From Botryococcus braunii (taxonomy: Eukaryota; Chlorophyta; Trebouxiophyceae): 64,000 nucleotides of DNA. The translations under genes and the position numbers were made by a program. This document shows positions 29,881-38,443 of the stretch, piece by piece. The DNA lies in contig KV908648.1 of NCBI GenBank assembly GCA_002005505.1, positions 63,210-127,209 of the forward strand. Direction: 5' to 3'. How positions within the stretch are numbered: the first letter of the stretch is position 1; the number at the start of each line of letters is the position of its first letter. The notes beneath the pieces were generated by a model. It had not been told where the DNA came from. It was given only the letters and a program-made list of their open reading frames with translations, and did no database searches.

Positions 29881-30624
29881 ATGGGTAAACTTCGTATTTT
29901 TGAGCCTTCGTTGATAACTTTTCACCATTGGGTTGGGGTTGCTGAGTCGTATTTCACGCTCAACAAAACCGCGGAGGAAAACAAGGTTCATACGGCGGTT
30001 CAGCGGCTTAGTGCCGGGCCGACCAAAACATGGTTATCTTTTGCAATGTCTATGGAACCTGCAGACCGAGTTTCGTGGCCTCATTTTAAGCGAACCATGG
30101 CAATGGTGTACGACTCCGCTGATCATGCACGCACTGCACGGCATAAGCTAGATTCTGCGTCAATGGCGGGTACCCTTGAGGAGTACACGCAGGAATTCAT
30201 GTCTTTGGTAGGGGATGTTTCGACGGAGTACACTATCTCGGCTCAAGACCAGGTCCACCTCTTCAAAAAGGGGCTGGCCCCCTACCTGAAGAGTGCAGTC
30301 ACCCTTAACCCGGCCACAGGAGAAGACTTTCAGAATTTGGCAGCTCTTCTTCAGTATACAGCTCGGTATGACGCAGGGGTATCAGCTGAAGTGAAGACAC
30401 AGCACATTGCAGACAAGAAAAATGTAGAGACGCTTGTCGTGACGCCTCCCGTCGTCGATGTGTCAGATTTAGCAGTGGCAGCGGTAAACTTCAAGCGCCG
30501 AGCAGACACAGAGCTACCTTATGTGCTGCGTTGTCATAAGTGTACTGGCTTTGGGCATAAGCAGAGTGTCTGCCCCTCAAAAGATTACTTTGATCAGACT
30601 GGCCTCAAGAAGAAGCGTTGGTAA
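29881..30624 (+). CDS. gag: Ty3-2 Gag
   Basis: 247 codons from ATG 29881 (MGKLRIFEPSLITF). A longer in-frame start at 29782 lies inside the LTR and is unlikely. Ty3-type capsid: VGVAESYFTLNKTAEENKVHT, FKRTMAMVYDSADHA, KLDSASMAGTLEEYTQEF, FKKGLAPYLKSAVTLNPATG. The zinc knuckle CHKCTGFGHKQSVC (CX2CX4HX4C, about residues 217-230) is near the C-terminus. Phrases parallel Ty3-1 Gag (GLREDLKKYSAINPTTG), so it is a related but distinct Gag. The frame is intact in a young insertion, which suggests the protein is still under selection. Confidence 0.9.
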   Translation: MGKLRIFEPSLITFHHWVGVAESYFTLNKTAEENKVHTAVQRLSAGPTKTWLSFAMSMEPADRVSWPHFKRTMAMVYDSADHARTARHKLDSASMAGTLEEYTQEFMSLVGDVSTEYTISAQDQVHLFKKGLAPYLKSAVTLNPATGEDFQNLAALLQYTARYDAGVSAEVKTQHIADKKNVETLVVTPPVVDVSDLAVAAVNFKRRADTELPYVLRCHKCTGFGHKQSVCPSKDYFDQTGLKKKRW

Positions 30625-31687
30625 TATGGTAAGTATTTGTTTTGATATTGCTCTGTGTTGATTCATGCACTTGTCAGCATGGTCTGAGCGAATGGGAGCT
30701 CAGGGTTGCCTTGCTTGTGATTGCTGCATGCTGACCTGTGCATAAGGAGGCCGGACCCGTGTCGAACGGTAGGCCTTGGCACGTCCCGTAGGATTTAGGG
30801 GCCTGAAGCATCGACGAGGACAGAGTTAGTTTTATCCCTAGACTAGAGGAGTCTCTATCTCATACTTTTTCTTAACCCTTACTTCACTGAGCAAGTACGC
30901 AGGGGCGGAGTCTAGCCATACTGACAAAGGGTGTTTTGCACCCTCACAGGTGCCTGCTAAAATGCCGACTGCACTGCGGTGGCAGGAGGGGTTCTGCGTG
31001 CTCGTCATTCAGTTCTCCTTCAGCAGGTACCCGGGGAGTTTCTCTCCGTGTCAGGGCTTTACGATGCACTGGGAGTAGGGGCCCCTGCTACTCGGTGACC
31101 CTTGTGGTTTTGTTCAGTGGGGTACCAAACAAGCTTAACACTAGTTACGCATGCGTACGTCGATGTTCTAAGGGGGCTAGTGGGGCTCCTGGGGTTAAAC
31201 CACAAGTCCTTACGGGAGGGGCTTGGCAGGTCGGGTGGGCCCTCTGGCATCCCTTAGTCACTGGGGGAAGGCTCTATGTGTGCCAACGGAGTCGCCGAAG
31301 AGGGGTTCTCCAGGAGTTAAGACTCCCGAAGACGAATGGAAGGGGGCTGGGCCAACGAGGGAGTCGCCCCTAGTCTGTGCATGCCTGGTGGATGAGATGA
31401 ATGTGCCCCAGCAGTGACAATGGGATCCATCCAGGAGGATAATTAATGCTTGATTGAACCGGTTAAGATATTTTATGCTTGTCATGTCATGGAGTTGTTT
31501 GTGTAAGCTGGACTTGGACTCGGACTTGGACGGGACTTGCTTGCATGTGTGCCTGCCTTGTTTGTCTGTATTGTTGTTATATGGTGGGGACCCCGAATAG
31601 ACGGCAGAAGGCCGGGGTCTGACGGGAGTGGAGGATGCCCAAGTTTGGGCGTGGCCCGTCTGTTCTATCCGTGTCTCATATTGCTCG
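30625..31687 (+). other. Ty3-2 internal non-coding region
   Basis: About 1.06 kb between gag and the hairpin with no ORF resembling pol. Fragmentary ORFs (30936-31373) are unrecognised. It presumably replaces pol and may hold cis-acting sequences. Confidence 0.7.
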
Positions 31688-31705
31688 GTGAGCGAGGACG
31701 CTCAC
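31688..31705 (+). promoter_or_regulatory. Ty3-2 PPT-proximal hairpin, AGGA loop
   Basis: Stem GTGAGCG (31688-31694) with CGCTCAC (31699-31705), 7 of 7 paired, loop AGGA. The PPT AAGGGGGGGAGGA (31709-31721) follows three bases later and abuts the LTR. Confidence 0.8.
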
Positions 31706-31721
31706 AATAAGGGGGGGAGGA

Positions 31722-31925
31722 TGTAATAGGTGTTTTGGTCCCTAGCGGTTTGGTAGCGCGTGTACGCGTTGTAGGTGTCTCGAATGTGCCCCTAATGTCG
31801 CGAGCATAAGGAACGAGAAGAAGACACAAGAGAAGATAGAGCATGAGGCGGATGCCGTCTGTTTGTAACAGACTCTTATTGCTATTTCTTGGTCTCCGTG
31901 CCATTGTGTGATTTTCCCTGTTACA
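31722..31925 (+). repeat. Ty3-2 3' LTR
   Basis: 204 bp with no difference seen from 29596-29799. Followed by AACAG and the resumed cop3 frame. Confidence 0.93.
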
Positions 31926-31930
31926 AACAG

Positions 31931-33255
31931 CGCCAGGCTAGGAGGGACTCAGGGGTCCCCATGCATGAGCCTGGCTCAGGCCAGGTACTTGTGAGTGAGC
32001 CACCCTTGGTAGGTCTCCCTGATTTGCAGAGGCAGGTTGAGACAGGGGAGGCTATGCTTGGAGAAGATGTTAGCGAGAAGAGTAGTGGGCTAGAAGTGCC
32101 AGCACCAGAGGAAGCACGGAGTCAAGTTGAGCTGGGAACCTGTCATGCTTATGGGGTGCAGCCTGACACAGTAGGCGCAGCTCAGGAAAGTCAGAGTAGT
32201 GTACCTAGGTGTGAGTCCAGGAGAGAGAGAGAGCTGCTGCTTCCACCTGCATTGAGGAAGGTGAGAGATTGTAATGGTGGAGCGCATGAGTCTGACAGTT
32301 CAAGAGAGAGAGTTGGGGAGGGCTCTGGCAGTTCTGGCTGTACTGCAGGATCTCAACATAAGGTACAAAATGTACCTTATTCTGGGAACCAGGATCAGAG
32401 GGAGATAAAAGACAACAGTCCCAGGAGTGCTGACAGTACTGCAGAGTCTCAGCATAAGGTACAAAATGTACCTTATGTCAAGCTGGGAAAGGTTCACGTG
32501 CCATCTAACCTGAGGGAAGCCCAATGCTCCCCTCAGTGGGATTTTTGGCAACAAGCAATGAGGGAAGAGATGGATTCCCTTGATACCCATGAGGTTCTAG
32601 AGTATGTGGACAGACCACATGGACAAAAAGTTATTCCTGTCCATTGGATATTCTCCACTAAAATTGATGCACATGGGAATGTTACTCGCTTTAAAGCGAG
32701 GTCAGTTGCCCAAGGGTGTAGACAGATCCCAGGGATAGATGTTGGGGAGGTATTTGCACCCACCAGCAGCTATGGGGCAAGGAGGGCTGTGCTGGCAGTG
32801 GCTGCCACACAGAATCTTGAGATCCACCAAGTGGATATCAAGACGGCTTTTCTCAATGGAGAGTTGGAGGAAGAGGTCTATGTGACTCAACCACCAGGAT
32901 TTGAGAATGGCAACACGAGGGTTGTGTGCAAGCTCAGGAAGGCACTATACGGTCTAAAACAAGCCCCACGGGCTTGGCACAAGACCTTGACCGACAAGTT
33001 GAGCGTGATGGGGTATAGTGTGTGCAAGAGTGATGCGGGTGTATACATCAGGAGGGCCCCTGATGGCAACCTGTCCTTTATTCTTGTTTATGTTGATGAT
33101 CTTCTCATAGTTGCCAGATTGGTTGCAGAGATTGAGTGGGGGAAAGAGTTGTTGAAGAAGGACTTCACCATCCATGATTTGGGAGAGGTGAATGATTTCC
33201 TGGGGTGTCAGGTCCTACGCAATAGAGTTCAGAGCACTATTTCCATGAGTTGCAC
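31931..33255 (+). pseudogene. cop3 linker and reverse transcriptase
   Basis: Resumes cop3 pol in register. Acidic/Ser-rich linker (to about 32480) with two palindromic repeats, then RT: WDFWQQAMREEMDSLDTHEVL, VIPVHWIFSTKIDAHGNV, FKARSVAQGCRQIPGIDVGEVFAPT, VDIKTAFLNGELEEEVYV, ALYGLKQAPRAWHK, and YVDD at about 33088. No stop up to 33255, where Ty3-3 is inserted in SMSC/T. With the two insertions removed, this part of the frame is open. Confidence 0.92.
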
Positions 33256-33409
33256 TGTTGTGCGGAGCGGATCGGGCCTGGTCACCCCGATCCGACTCGG
33301 GTACATAAGCGGGCGATTATTCGTACAATTACCTTGGTACTTTTAGCCGATCGGTTAGAACCCGGACTCTGGGTCGAGTCGGTCGAGGGTTCGATCCCCC
33401 GGCACAACA
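33256..33409 (+). repeat. Ty3-3 5' LTR with tRNA-like 3' half
   Basis: 154 bp. The second half reads like a tRNA gene: A box TAGCCGATCGG (33344-33354) and B box GGTTCGATCCC (33388-33398), with starts 44 bases apart as in a tRNA, ending GGCACAACA. Acceptor-stem pairing is poor, so I call it tRNA-like, not a tRNA gene. Confidence 0.7.
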
Positions 33410-33557
33410 TCTGGTATCGGCGATCTGGTTGATGGGCCATTTTTCATGGTAAATCGCCTCGGGTATGAGCGCGAGTCTGAGATGGGCCCATATCGATCGA
33501 AGGTGCTTGGTGCACGTGTTCGAGGCCCCACGGGAGTGGCCACGTGATCAGGCACGG

Positions 33558-34142
33558 TGTAACGACCGGGATTCGTACCCGGGACTGCGAGGTCCCTCGG
33601 AGGAATCCTACCAACTAGGCCGGGTGTGCCACGTGCCTAAAAGGTACGATCGGTGTTTATCGGCATTGCTCAGCGGTTAAGTAGGGCTCCGACTATCGGA
33701 CATCGCCCGATAGTCGTTACATTTCTCCCCCTCTTAGACCACAATCGTCCTCGATTGTGCCTGGGAACGGAGAATTGGTGGATGGTCCACGTGCCCATAC
33801 ACGTGGGTGGTGGTTGGTGAGTGAGCCCATGGATAAGGACTGTCCGTTACGGAGGGTCCGTTGGAAGATTGCGTCCGGATGTTACGGCCTGGAATCCCAT
33901 CCCCCTTGTGGGCAGGCGCGTCGCACCGCGTGATCGCAACGCGAGAGGAAAATGGGTTTCCTGCTCGCCGATACCAAATGTAACGACCGGGATTCGTACC
34001 CGGGACTGCGAGGTCCCTCGGAGGAATCCTACCAACTAGGCCGGGTGTGCCACGTGCCTAAAAGGTACGATCGGTGTTTATCGGCATTGCTCAGCGGTTA
34101 AGTAGGGCTCCGACTATCGGACATCGCCCGATAGTCGTTACA
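33558..34142 (-). mobile_element. Ty3-4: TRIM (miniature LTR element), 585 bp
   Basis: Two 164-bp LTRs (33558-33721 and 33979-34142) that look identical, beginning TGTAACGAC and ending GTTACA, around a 257-bp internal region. On the minus strand a primer site TGGTATCGGCGA (33976-33965) follows the right LTR after TT, and a hairpin plus PPT AGAGGGGGAGAAA precedes the left LTR. The target duplication is CACGG (33553-33557 and 34143-34147). No coding capacity. It shares primer site and PPT hairpin with the Ty3 elements that probably mobilise it. Confidence 0.92.
33740..33759 (-). promoter_or_regulatory. TRIM PPT-proximal hairpin, AGGA loop
   Basis: On the minus strand: stem CACAATCG (33759-33752), loop AGGA (33751-33748), stem CGATTGTG (33747-33740), 8 of 8 paired. 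The PPT follows after three bases. Confidence 0.8.
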
Positions 34143-34244
34143 CACGGTGCGAAGGGGGGATTCGGTGATCGGTGGCGATAATCGCGGGGACGTATGCGCG
34201 GTATATCTCTTTCCCGGGCGGCCAGGCGGGCTGCTGCAGGTGGA

Positions 34245-34284
34245 CCTAAGAATGAAGTACGAGCGAGGACGCTCGGTTCTTAGG
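34245..34284 (+). promoter_or_regulatory. Ty3-3 PPT-proximal hairpin, AGGA loop
   Basis: Outer stem CCTAAGAA (34245-34252) with TTCTTAGG (34277-34284), inner stem CGAGCG (34260-34265) with CGCTCG (34270-34275), loop AGGA (34266-34269). A purine tract GTGGGGAGAGA follows directly. Confidence 0.75.
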
Positions 34285-34317
34285 TGGGGAGAGATGCCGA
34301 CTCCGCACAACATGCAC

Positions 34318-35134
34318 TCCCAAGATTGATGCTCTTGTGGAAAAGTTTGGTGTTGCTGATGATGGACGTGTGGTTGATACCCCCATGTCCAAGGACTTCG
34401 TGGCTAGCAGCAGACCCGAGTCCTCAGATGGTTTATCACATGGGGCAGGTACCCCACTGCCACCTGGTCATCGGTACTGTGAGTTGATTGGATCGTTGCT
34501 ATATATTGCCAATACGACCCGGCCTGACATTTCTCAGGCTGTTGGAGTGTTGTCAAGGTATAGAATGACACCCACTACCTCACACTGGAATGAGGCCATT
34601 CGAGTGCTGAAGTACTTGAGAGATACGAGAGAATTAGCTCTTACTCTGGGTGGAAAGGGGCCTGAGCTAGAAGGCTATGTTGATGCCGACTATGCTGGGG
34701 ACCTGGACCACAGGTATTCCACCACTGGCTATGTTCTATCAGTCTATGGTAGTGCCGTGGTTTGGGGAAGCAAGAAGCAGAACTCAGTTGCTACCTCAAC
34801 TGTGCAAGCCGAGTTTATGGCAGCCGGCCATATTGTGAAGGAAGCCAACTGGCTTAGGGGCTTCTTGGAAGAGATTGGAGCTGCACCTTGGAGAGTCAAA
34901 ATTTTCTGTGACAACCAAGGATGCATTTCCAATTTACGGAACCCCCTTTATTCCAAATTCACAAAGCATGTTGCAGTAAGCTTCCACTATGCTAGGGAAG
35001 CTATGGCACTTGGGCAGGTAGATATCATCTATGTAGAATCTGCTCGAAATGTGGCTGACATTATGACCAAGCCACTTGCTAAGCCCGTGTTTGTTGGTCA
35101 TCGTGATTCACTAGGTTTGAGAAGATACACATAA
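34318..35134 (+). pseudogene. cop3 RT end and RNase H
   Basis: Continuation of cop3 pol after Ty3-3, still in register: PKIDALVEKFGVADDGR, LIGSLLYIANTTRPDISQ, RNase H (YVDADYAGDLDHRYST, VQAEFMAAGHIVKEANW, CDNQGCISNL, FHYAREAMALGQ) and the end DIMTKPLAKPVFVGHRDS, stop at 35134. No stop or frameshift. Apart from the protease/integrase deletion and the three insertions, cop3 coding is well preserved. Confidence 0.92.
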
Positions 35135-35144
35135 AGCATGCAGG

Positions 35145-35154
35145 CAAGGGGAAG
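35145..35154 (+). promoter_or_regulatory. cop3 PPT
   Basis: CAAGGGGAAG directly before the 3' LTR. Confidence 0.8.
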
Positions 35155-35855
35155 TGTTGAGTTGTGAACATACATTATAGAATGCCTTGTGCTTTAGATG
35201 ATCTTCAAATGTACATTATTAGGATACGGGTCCACTATCCACATAAGGTACCTCAAGACACGTTCGGAGGAGGTCTATTTCGAACATAAGGTACAATCTG
35301 ATTTAGATTACGCGTTAGTGTGAAAGGACTATTAAAGCTGCGATCACCGCATAGTCGAGCAACTTGTTTGGAAAGATACTGGGCACATAAGGATGCCAGT
35401 CTTGTTCATGCAGTTGCATGTGTCTAAAGAGCAGACAGTCGTCAAGGACTGTAGCTGGAGAGGCACGAACTTACGACCTGTCTGCTTGCTTACAGGTGCG
35501 GTGACGCAGGGTGTGTATTGGTAATGTGTTCATGTTTGATTGCTTGTTTGTAAGTGAACCATCTTAGTGGACAATCAAGTCTCCCAAACAGCTAAGGGAC
35601 GGAGTCTTGATTGAGTATAGGAAGGTACTTGCTTTCAGCCGTCAGGAGCTTATCCGTGTGTAGATGCTCATTGACAGATCAACATGTAACGGAACTGGTT
35701 TGGAAAGATACTGGGCACATAAGGATGCCAATCTTGTTCATGTAGTTGCATGTGTCTAAAGAGCAGACAGTCGTCAAGGACTGTAGCTGGAGAGGCACGA
35801 ACTTACGACCTGTCTGCTTGCTTACAGGATACGCCACTGCCCATAACCTTTTACA
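35155..35855 (+). repeat. cop3 3' LTR with doubled R
   Basis: 701 bp, TGTTGAGTTGTG to TTTTACA. R copy 1 is 35361-35495 (135 bp), ending TTACAG/GTGCGG. The spacer ends ACATGTAAC (35682-35690). R copy 2 is 35693-35827 (135 bp) with a few substitutions. The tail is 35828-35855. U3 carries ACATAAGGTAC twice (35241 and 35284). Confidence 0.93.
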
Positions 35856-36041
35856 GTGACATTCGACTCCACTGCTTGCTTCTCAAATACCAGCGTTGCA
35901 AGATCACGCGTTGATCTAGCAACCACGTGCAAATAACGTACGACGCTATTTATAACATGACCTTGTGTTTAACCATTGTTTATCAATTCCTTTTACGAGT
36001 TCATGTCTGTTCAAGAGGAAGGCAGTCTCACTATATGTCAC
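35856..36041. other. 186-bp segment with terminal inverted repeat (MITE-like)
   Basis: Begins GTGACAT and ends ATGTCAC, a perfect 7-bp inverted repeat, extended imperfectly by ACTGCTTGCTTC against ACTGCCTTCCTC. It has no ORF. It lies between cop3 and the truncated end of cop5. I see no convincing target duplication, so a DNA-transposon MITE is possible but a filler at a rearrangement breakpoint is equally so. Confidence 0.35.
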
Positions 36042-36051
36042 AAAAATGTAA

Positions 36052-36792
36052 CATAATGTCAGCCACATTGCGAGCAGATTCCACATAGAGGATATCTACC
36101 TGCCCAAGTGCCATAGCTTCCCTAGCATAGTGGAAGCTTACTGCAATATGCTTTGTGAATTTAGAATAAAGGGGGTTCCGTAAATTGGAAATGCATCCTT
36201 GGTTGTCACAGAAAATTTTGAACCTCCAAGGTGCAGCCCCTATCTCTTCCAAGAAGCCCCTAAGCCAGTTGGCTTCCTTCACAATATGGCCGGCTGCCAT
36301 AAACTCGGCCTGCACAGTTGAGGTAGCAACTGAACTCTGCTTCTTGCTTCCCCAAACCACGGCACTACCATGGACAGATAGAACATAGCCAGTGGTGGAG
36401 TACCTGTGGTCCAGGTCCCCAGCATAGTCGGCATCAACATAGCCTTCTAGCTCAGGCCCCTTTCCACCCAAAGTAAGAGCTATATCTCTGGTATCTCTCA
36501 AATACTTCAGCACTCGGATGGCCTCATTCCAGTGTGAAGTAGTGGGTGCCATTCTATACCTTGACAACACTCCAACAGCCTGTAAAATGTCAAGCCGTGT
36601 TGTATTGGCAATGTATAACAACGACCCAATCAACTCGCAATATCGATGACCAGGTGGCAGAGGGGTACCTGCCCCATGTGACATACCATCTGAGGACTCG
36701 GGTCTGCTGCTAGCCACGAAGTCCTTGGACATGGGCGTATCAACCACACGGCCCATCATTACCCACGCCAAACTTCTCCACAAGAGCATCAA
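36052..36792 (-). pseudogene. cop5 RT end and RNase H, truncated
   Basis: Encodes VDTPMSKDFVASSRPES, ELIGSLLYIANTTR, YVDADYAGDLDHRYST, VQAEFMAAGHIVKEANW, CDNQGCISNL and VESARNVADIM, then stops matching the family at 36052. Frame changes near 36780 separate it from the RT part upstream. Confidence 0.85.
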
Positions 36793-38438
36793 TCTTGGGA
36801 GTGCAGCTCATAGAAACAGTACCCTCATCTCTATTTCTAAGAACCTGGCATCCCAAAAAATCATGCACCTCTCCTAGATCATGAATGGTAAAGTCCTTCT
36901 TCAGAAGTTCCTTTACCCACTCAATCTCTGAGATCACTCGAGCAACAATGAGGAGGTCATCTACATAGACCAGAATGAATGACAGGTTGCCATCAGGGGC
37001 CCTCCTGATGTACACCCCTGCATCACTCTTGCAGACACTATACCCCATGACACTCAGCTTGACATTCAAGGTCTTATGCCATGCCCTAGGGGCTTGTTTA
37101 AGACCATAGAGTGCCTCTCTAAGTTTAACACTACTCTCGTATTGCTATTCTCAAAACCTGGAGGCTGAGTCACAAATACTTCCTCCTCCAATTCCCCATT
37201 AAGAAAAGCAGTCTTGATATCCACTTGGTGGATCTCAAGATTCTGTGTGGCAGCTACTGCCAGTACAGCCCTCCTTGCCCCATAGCTGCTGGTGGGTGCA
37301 AATACCTCCCCAACATCTATCCCAGGGATCTGTCTACACCCCTGGGCAACCAATCTCGCTTTAAAGCGAGTAACATTCCCATGTGCATCATTTTTAGTGG
37401 AGAAGATCCAATGGACATGAATAACTTTCTGTCCATGTGGCCTGTCCACATATCCTAGAACCTCATGGGTATCAAGGGAATCCATCTCTTCCCTCATTGC
37501 TTGTTGCCAAAAATCCCACTGAGGGGAGCATTGGGCTTCCCTCAGATTAGATGGCACGTGAACCTTTCCCAACTTGACATAAGGTACATTCTGTACCTTA
37601 TGCTGAGACTCTGCAGTACTGTCAGCACTCCTGGGACTGTTGTCTTTTATATCCCTCTGATCCTGGTTCCCATAATAAGGTACATTTTGTACCTTATGTT
37701 GAGACCCGGCAGTACATCCAGAACTGCTTGATCCCTTCCCAACTCTCTCTCTCTCTCTCTCTCTTGGACTGCCAGACTCATGCGCTCCACCGTTACAATC
37801 TCTCACCTTTCTCATGCAGGTGGAAGCAGCAGCTCTCTCTCTCTCCTGGACTCACACCTAGGTACACTACTCTGACTTTCCCTAGCTGCGCCTATTGTGT
37901 CCGACTGCACCCCATACGCATGATTGGCTCCCATCTCAAATTGGCTACATGCTTCCCCTGCTGCTGGCACTTCTAGCCCACTACTCTCCTCGCTAACATC
38001 GTCTCCAAGCATTGCCTCCCCTGTCTCAACCTGCCTCTGCAAATCAGGGAGAACTACCAAGGGTGGCTCACTCACAAGTAACTGGCTTGAGCCAGCGTCA
38101 TGCATGGGGACCCCTACTGGGTCCCTCCTAGCCTGGCGCTGTTCATAGCGCTGATCCCTTGTGAGGGTGGTTCCTGGGGGAAGTCTATGTTGAGACTTCC
38201 CCTGGAACCTGACCCCCTCCTGCATCCTCTGCAGTTTGTCCAGTTGCGATTGCGCTTCAGCACCCCCCCGAGCTAAATTTTGAAGATGTCCCAGCACTGA
38301 CCAGGATTGCTGTGAGGTCCCTGAGGTGGCAGGGGAACCATCCTGGCTGCTGGGGGCTCCAGCCACAGGTCCGACTGAGCTCCTCAGCCTGCTGTGGTCC
38401 TCTGGAGAGCTGGCAGTGGTAGCAGGAGATCCAGTGGG
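36740..38438 (-). pseudogene. cop5 linker and reverse transcriptase
   Basis: From 38438 (after the solo LTR): Ser/Gly linker (SSPEDHSRLRSSVGPVAG), acidic stretch, then RT (WDFWQQAMREEMDSLDTHEVL; FKARLVAQGCRQIPGIDVG; VDIKTAFLNGELEEEVFV). The frame is lost near 37130 (ALYGLKQAPRAWH is scrambled) and resumes 37069-36740 with YVDDLLIVAR and the HDLGEVHDFLGCQVL motif. A (CT)n run of about 20 bases at 37741-37762 and extra short indels mark decay. Confidence 0.85.
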
Positions 38439-38443
38439 CTTGC

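Larger units (their letters stand above)
29596..31925 (+). mobile_element. Ty3-2: gag-only, non-autonomous Ty3 element
   Basis: 2,330 bp. The 204-bp LTRs (29596-29799 and 31722-31925) look identical. The target duplication is AACAG (29591-29595 and 31926-31930). It has a primer site, an intact gag, about 1.1 kb without ORFs, an AGGA-loop hairpin and a PPT, but no pol. This fits the TR-GAG class of non-autonomous elements, which must borrow protease, RT and integrase. The identical LTRs indicate a recent insertion. Confidence 0.93.
33256..34312 (+). mobile_element. Ty3-3: short aberrant Ty3-type element containing a TRIM
   Basis: Flanked by target duplication TGCAC (33251-33255 and 34313-34317). 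It begins TGTTGTGCGGAG and ends CTCCGCACAACA, a 12-bp inverted repeat. The left end is a 154-bp LTR (33256-33409) followed by primer site TGGTATCGGCGA (33411 on). At the right an AGGA-loop hairpin and purine tract are present, but only about 18 bp remain where the 3' LTR should be. Net of the nested TRIM it is about 470 bp and non-coding. The matched duplication means it inserted in, or was later reduced to, this form. Confidence 0.75.
4867..35855 (+). mobile_element. cop3: Ty1/copia element, host of nested insertions
   Basis: With insertions removed this is a copia element of about 6 kb: 5' LTR (4867-5287 plus 26728-27007), primer site (27008-27020), gag, deleted protease/integrase, integrase end, RT-RNase H, PPT (35145-35154) and 3' LTR (35155-35855). 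cop2, Ty3-2 and Ty3-3 each interrupt it with their own 5-bp duplications. Its own duplication is not visible: left flank ATTAC, right flank GTGAC. It is in the same family as cop4 and cop5. Confidence 0.9.

Noticed and set aside
33344..33409. Genuine tRNA gene in the Ty3-3 LTR
   Set aside because: A and B boxes fit but the acceptor stem does not pair and the anticodon loop is irregular; kept only as tRNA-like.
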